A DNA stretch of 8,054 bases from Desulfovibrio sp. (GTDB taxonomy: Bacteria > Desulfobacterota > Desulfovibrionia > Desulfovibrionales > Desulfovibrionaceae): positions 1-8,054 of the forward strand of contig JAIWOE010000168.1 in assembly GCA_020217165.1 (NCBI GenBank), written 5' to 3'. Below the pieces are notes generated by a model, which ran no database searches, was not told the DNA's origin, and worked only from the letters and a program-made list of their open reading frames with translations. Below, in pieces: positions 5,536 to 8,054 of this stretch; the stretch's first letter is position 1, and each line of letters begins with the position of its first letter. The translations under genes were made by a program, and so were the position numbers.

Positions 5536-5783
5536 CGGGGTGTTCCCCCGGGTCCTGTACAGGGTGTGATGGCTGCCAGCCGTCAGTTCCTTTGGAGTGC
5601 GGAGGGGGTCCGCATTCCCCCTCAGGCTTCCCGCCACTCGCTTTCCAGGCTTCACCAGCAAGGGTGTGTTGTTGATGCGGCGCCATCGTGCCGCGTCCAT
5701 TGTGCTGCTCCGGTTGTCCTCGGGAGCGTCCAATGCCATCCGCGCAGGTTCGGTCCGGGGGACCCAGAGAGGAGGGAGCGACC
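5536..5783 (+). other. Structured 5' leader between riboswitch and EAL-HDOD gene
   Basis: This 248-base stretch holds no gene I can support but many short hairpins. CCGGGG/CCCCGG (5535-5540 with 5546-5551) is followed by the palindrome CCTGTACAGG (5554-5563) and the terminator-like hairpin listed separately. TGCGGA/TCCGCA (5598-5603 with 5609-5614) and GAGGGGG/CCCCCTC (5602-5608 with 5617-5623) are perfect but mutually exclusive, a sign of alternative folding. Further hairpins are GCGGC/GCCGC (5677-5681 with 5690-5694) and GGTCC/GGACC (5752-5756 with 5760-5764), the last ending six bases before the ribosome-binding site at 5771-5776. The region probably contains the riboswitch expression platform. 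Confidence 0.55.
5568..5592 (+). terminator. Candidate riboswitch-controlled terminator hairpin
   Basis: GATGGCT (5568-5574) can pair with AGCCGTC (5578-5584), one pair being U-G, around a three-base loop, followed by AGTTCCTTT. The T tract is interrupted, so it would be a weak terminator. The bases GGCTGCC (5571-5577) are the exact complement of GGCAGCC (5507-5513), which belongs to the 3' strand of aptamer helix P3 and the adjoining receptor. The same bases can therefore form either an aptamer-disrupting antiterminator or the hairpin. Confidence 0.4.
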
Positions 5784-7055
5784 ATGGCGGAAAAGCAAGA
5801 CGATACAGCCAGCATCGGCGAACACCTGTTCTTCAGCAAACAGCCAATTTTCTCCAGAAATCCAAAAGTCTGGGGCTATGAACTCATTTACAGAGACAGC
5901 CCCTGGCTGCTGTCCGCCACCACCAACGGCGTTCCCCCGGGCCGTGCCGCTTCCTTGGCCAAACGCATGGCCGCCAATGCCTATGCCCTGAACCTTCGGG
6001 GCCGCGTGGGCGCCGCCAAGCTCATGGTTCCCTTTTCCGAAGCCTCGCTGCTGGAGAAGGCACCTGCCGGCCTGCCCGCCAGCCACACCGTGATTGAGCT
6101 CAGGGAATCCCCCGACGTGGGTGAAGATGTCCTTGCCGTGGTGGATGCCCTGCGTGATGACGGCTACCTCCTGGCGCTGGACGACTTCGAGGGCTTGCCC
6201 GGCTGCGAAGCCCTGCTGCAGCGCGCGGACATTCTGCGCATTGACGTCCGGGAAAAGCGCCCCGTGCGCATCCTGGAGTCCATGAACAAGGTGGAGGCTG
6301 GCAAGGCCCTGCTGGTGGCCAAGGGCGTGGACACCATTGAACTGCACAAGCTGGCCCGGGCCCTGGGGTTCAAACTCTTCCAGGGCGCCTACTACAAAAA
6401 GGCCGAGGTGCGGCCGGACCGCTCCCTCACTGCCAGCGAGGCCTCGCGCCTGGAGCTGTTCAAGGTCATCTCCGGCAAGCCGGATTTTCCCAAACTGGCC
6501 CAGTCCATCGCCATGGATGCCAGCATCTCCTACCGGCTGCTGGTGTTCCTGAATTCCGCCTACTTCAGCTTTCCCGTAGAAATCACGTCCATCCAGCATG
6601 CTGTGGTCCTGCTGGGGTGGGAGCAGATCAAGAACTGGCTGCGGGTGGCCATTCTCACGGACCTCTCACCCTCGGAAAAAAGCCACGAACTGGTTCGCAT
6701 TGCAGCCCAGCGGGCCCGGTTCTTCGAGCTGGCGGCCAGCCGCAGTGGGTATCCCGCGGATTTTCAGGATTCCCTTTTCCTCCTGGGCCTGTTTTCCCTG
6801 CTGGACGCCATGCTGGACATGCCCATGGCCGAAGTGGTCCAGGCCCTGCCCATCAATGATGACATCAAGGCCGGCCTGCTGCGGGAAAAGAACGTCTTTG
6901 CCGTGTGGCTGGAGCTGGCCAAGGCCATCGAGGAGACCCATTGGGAGCGGGTGGACAAGGTGGTCAAACTGCTGCGGATGGAGTCCGCGGTCATCGCCAG
7001 CGCCTACTACGATTCCCACGTGCTGACCAACTCCTTCTTCGAAATGAGCCAGTAG
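5784..7055 (+). CDS. Degenerate EAL domain plus HDOD domain protein (YuxH/CdgJ-like)
   Basis: A 423-residue protein with an N-terminal EAL-type domain (about residues 15-205) and a C-terminal HDOD domain (about 218-420, including LNSAYFSFPVEITSIQHAVVLLG). The EAL signature appears as GYELIYR (Glu33), Glu105 lies in VIELRES, and Asp133-Asp134 lie in ALDDF. However, the catalytic Lys of KID is Arg152 (LRIDV), the late Glu of AEGVE is Lys180 (AKGVD), and the usual metal-binding Asn of the second strand is not found. Hydrolysis of c-di-GMP is therefore unlikely, and a binding or signalling role is more probable. EAL-HDOD proteins such as V. cholerae CdgJ affect motility. The start at 5784 is chosen because GGAGGG (5771-5776) lies at the right distance; an in-frame ATG at 5688 has no such site and adds non-conserved residues. 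A GEMM-I riboswitch in its long leader points to feedback by cyclic dinucleotides. Confidence 0.9.
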   Translation: MAEKQDDTASIGEHLFFSKQPIFSRNPKVWGYELIYRDSPWLLSATTNGVPPGRAASLAKRMAANAYALNLRGRVGAAKLMVPFSEASLLEKAPAGLPASHTVIELRESPDVGEDVLAVVDALRDDGYLLALDDFEGLPGCEALLQRADILRIDVREKRPVRILESMNKVEAGKALLVAKGVDTIELHKLARALGFKLFQGAYYKKAEVRPDRSLTASEASRLELFKVISGKPDFPKLAQSIAMDASISYRLLVFLNSAYFSFPVEITSIQHAVVLLGWEQIKNWLRVAILTDLSPSEKSHELVRIAAQRARFFELAASRSGYPADFQDSLFLLGLFSLLDAMLDMPMAEVVQALPINDDIKAGLLREKNVFAVWLELAKAIEETHWERVDKVVKLLRMESAVIASAYYDSHVLTNSFFEMSQ

Positions 7056-7098
7056 AGGAGTGGTTTTCCGGAAGCACGTACCCCTTCCCTGACAGCAC

Positions 7099-7113
7099 GG
7101 ACCCATGCGGTCC
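7099..7113 (+). other. First of three tandem stem-loops after the EAL-HDOD gene
   Basis: GGACC (7099-7103) and GGTCC (7109-7113) form a five-base-pair stem with loop CATGC. No T tract follows. Alone it would be unremarkable, but it begins a series of three hairpins leading into the terminator. Confidence 0.4.
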
Positions 7114-7123
7114 TGCAGATACT

Positions 7124-7160
7124 GATGACGGGCTCCCCCTCCCCCTCACCTCCCGTCATC
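7124..7160 (+). other. Stem-loop with pyrimidine-only loop core
   Basis: GATGACGGG (7124-7132) and CCCGTCATC (7152-7160) are perfect complements. The 19-base loop is pyrimidine except for one A, so the opposite strand carries runs of five G. The terminator hairpin begins three bases later, so the two would stack almost end to end in the RNA. Confidence 0.6.
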
Positions 7161-7162
7161 TT

Positions 7163-7205
7163 GCGGCGGCGCCACCCCCCCCTCAGGCGCCGCCGCCCCT
7201 TTTTT
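7163..7205 (+). terminator. Intrinsic terminator of the EAL-HDOD transcript
   Basis: GCGGCGGCGCC (7163-7173) and GGCGCCGCCGC (7186-7196) form a perfect, all-GC 11-base-pair stem with a 12-base C-rich loop, followed by CCC and six T (7200-7205). This is a textbook Rho-independent terminator for plus-strand transcription. Read from the other strand the hairpin is followed by AAGATG, so it would not stop the converging VKOR-type gene by the same mechanism. Confidence 0.92.
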
Positions 7206-7263
7206 GAGGGCAAGGGCACTCCAAGAAGGCGCCAAAGCGGGAGATCTTTGAAAAGGACTCCGC

Positions 7264-7998
7264 TTAATCGCAGGGGGTTTGCTCAGCAAAGCCGCAGCCC
7301 TGGGAGGACGCCGGGGGAGGCGTGCGGCCAGGCAGTGCGCCAGGCAGGGTAAAAGCCGGGCCGGACAGGCCCGGGGACGCAGGTGGCGTCGCAGGGGATA
7401 AGGGCGACGCCGGCGTCGGAACGCGGCCGACATCTCCTGGCGGGGGCGTCAGCACGTGAAGCATGCCCGCGGCCGTGGCCTGCAGGAAGGGCACGGTCTG
7501 GCTGCCGGCATGAAGCACGGCGATTTTGTTGCGCATGCTCATCATCCAGACCTGGAATCGCTCCGCGCGTGAGGTGACCACCTCCGGCGCGTCGGCATCT
7601 GCCACCAAGGTACGCAGGAGTTCGGGCAGGGGGGTGCCTTCCCGCCGGCCAGTCTGCAGGGCCAGCAGCCTGCGCTCATCTTCAGCCGTTTTGGCAATGG
7701 GATAGACGGCTGTCTGGTCCAGGAGATCCTTGCGGGCCAACAGCCGCAACACCACGGTGCGGCATTCCGGGCAGGTGGGAGACACATACAGCCGCAGCGC
7801 CGGGGATGGCGGCTCGGCGATGGCCACGGGCGAGACGGCGTCCCGGCCCACCCCGGCCACCCCGGCGGCAAAGCACATGGCCCAGACCATGAGCAGCCAT
7901 CGCCAGCGGGATCCCGCGGGCCAGGCCGCCAGGGCGGTCACCCCAAGCAGCGCCGCCACCACCAGGCAAATCATGCAGGGCACTGTCACGGCCAGCAT
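7264..7998 (-). CDS. VKOR-thioredoxin fusion protein, C-terminal fragment
   Basis: The readable part is up to 244 residues, with a TAA at 7264-7266. Two hydrophobic segments (about residues 9-26 and 33-51) follow VPCMICLVV, whose Cys8-X-X-Cys11 resembles the quinone-side CXXC in the last core helix of bacterial vitamin K epoxide reductase (VKOR) homologues. Then comes a thioredoxin-like domain with LYVSPTCPECR (Cys76, Cys79) and a cis-proline motif TVPF (Pro170). Such fusions make disulfides in the periplasm and pass electrons to quinone. Residues from about 184 to 230 are rich in proline, serine and alanine, and the chain ends GCGFAEQTPCD. The ATG at 7998 is not a real start: it lies inside the mirrored copy created by the fold-back at the window edge, and the true N-terminal helices are missing. 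Trustworthy coding sequence ends near 7994. VKOR-type is likely; a plain membrane-anchored thioredoxin-like protein is the alternative. Confidence 0.68.
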   Translation of the reverse strand: MLAVTVPCMICLVVAALLGVTALAAWPAGSRWRWLLMVWAMCFAAGVAGVGRDAVSPVAIAEPPSPALRLYVSPTCPECRTVVLRLLARKDLLDQTAVYPIAKTAEDERRLLALQTGRREGTPLPELLRTLVADADAPEVVTSRAERFQVWMMSMRNKIAVLHAGSQTVPFLQATAAGMLHVLTPPPGDVGRVPTPASPLSPATPPASPGLSGPAFTLPGALPGRTPPPASSQGCGFAEQTPCD

Positions 7999-8054
7999 GA
8001 TTTGCCTGGTGGTGGCGGCGCTGCTTGGGGTGACCGCCCTGGCGGCCTGGCCCG
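7917..8054. repeat. Perfect 60-bp inverted repeat running to the window edge
   Basis: Bases 7917-7976 are the exact reverse complement of 7995-8054, separated by 18 bases. The left arm is coding sequence of the VKOR-thioredoxin gene. The right arm is the same sequence read backwards, and it ends exactly where the window ends. In the gene's frame the mirrored arm stays open but encodes a non-hydrophobic stretch instead of membrane helix. A fold-back chimera from amplification, library preparation or assembly is the likely cause; a real inverted duplication is less likely. Confidence 0.9.

Noticed and set aside
5688..5783. Upstream in-frame ATG extending the EAL-HDOD protein by 32 residues
   Set aside because: The extension is Cys/Pro/Arg-rich and not like the family, whereas the ATG at 5784 has a GGAGGG at the right distance.
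5652..6599. A 315-codon minus-strand open frame opposite the EAL-HDOD gene
   Set aside because: No domain is recognisable and it overlaps a gene with clear EAL-like and HDOD sequence and a good ribosome-binding site.
7133..7151. G-quadruplex on the minus strand from the two G5 runs
   Set aside because: Only two long G runs and one GG are present within the loop, which is not enough for a convincing four-tract quadruplex; the hairpin explains the stretch better.
1..8054. CRISPR array, tRNA, rRNA, transposase or phage genes
   Set aside because: I saw no spaced direct repeats, no tRNA cloverleaf, no rRNA sequence and no transposase or phage-like protein.

Overview
The window is GC-rich, bacterial and gene-dense. 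The genes are ordinary single-copy chromosomal types, and nothing resembles phage, plasmid, CRISPR or insertion-sequence DNA. The best guess is a deltaproteobacterium of the Desulfovibrio kind. That rests on high GC, a GEMM-I riboswitch in front of an EAL-HDOD gene, a split YeeE/YedE sulfur transporter and a fused VKOR-thioredoxin protein. The assignment is inference, since no rRNA or other taxonomic marker is present. Genes run off both ends, and the right end folds back on itself in a perfect 60-bp inverted repeat, so the window looks like a whole small contig with a probable artefact at its 3' edge.

Layout. Bases 1-905 (+) hold the C-terminal part of a family 8 polysaccharide lyase (hyaluronate/chondroitin/xanthan lyase type). 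Facing it is a beta-carbonic anhydrase (937-1584, -) with its own sigma70-like promoter. Upstream of that lies a 53-aa Pmp3/YqaE membrane protein (1697-1858, -). Bases 1966-3776 (-) form an apparent three-gene operon: a two-Cys peroxiredoxin of the archaeal/Prx6-like type, then the N-terminal and C-terminal halves of a YeeE/YedE (TsuA-like) sulfur transporter as separate genes. A large intergenic stem-loop separates the peroxiredoxin from the transporter genes. The operon diverges from gltX (3965-5365, +), and a 188-bp region between them carries a promoter with an operator-like palindrome.

The most interesting part is 5366-5783. It contains a promoter, a GEMM-I cyclic-dinucleotide riboswitch and a structured leader of about 250 nt. 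A stretch of this leader can pair either with the aptamer or with a terminator-like hairpin. The leader precedes a protein with a degenerate EAL domain and an HDOD domain (5784-7055). That gene ends in a strong intrinsic terminator preceded by two more stem-loops. The last gene (7264 to about 7994, -) is the C-terminal part of a VKOR-thioredoxin fusion with a proline-rich tail. It is cut by the fold-back junction.

Functional themes are sulfur and redox handling (peroxiredoxin, YeeE/YedE pair, VKOR-Trx) and second-messenger control (riboswitch plus EAL-HDOD). I see no wholly new gene system. The novelty candidates are regulatory: the riboswitch expression platform, the peroxiredoxin operator and the intercistronic hairpin.
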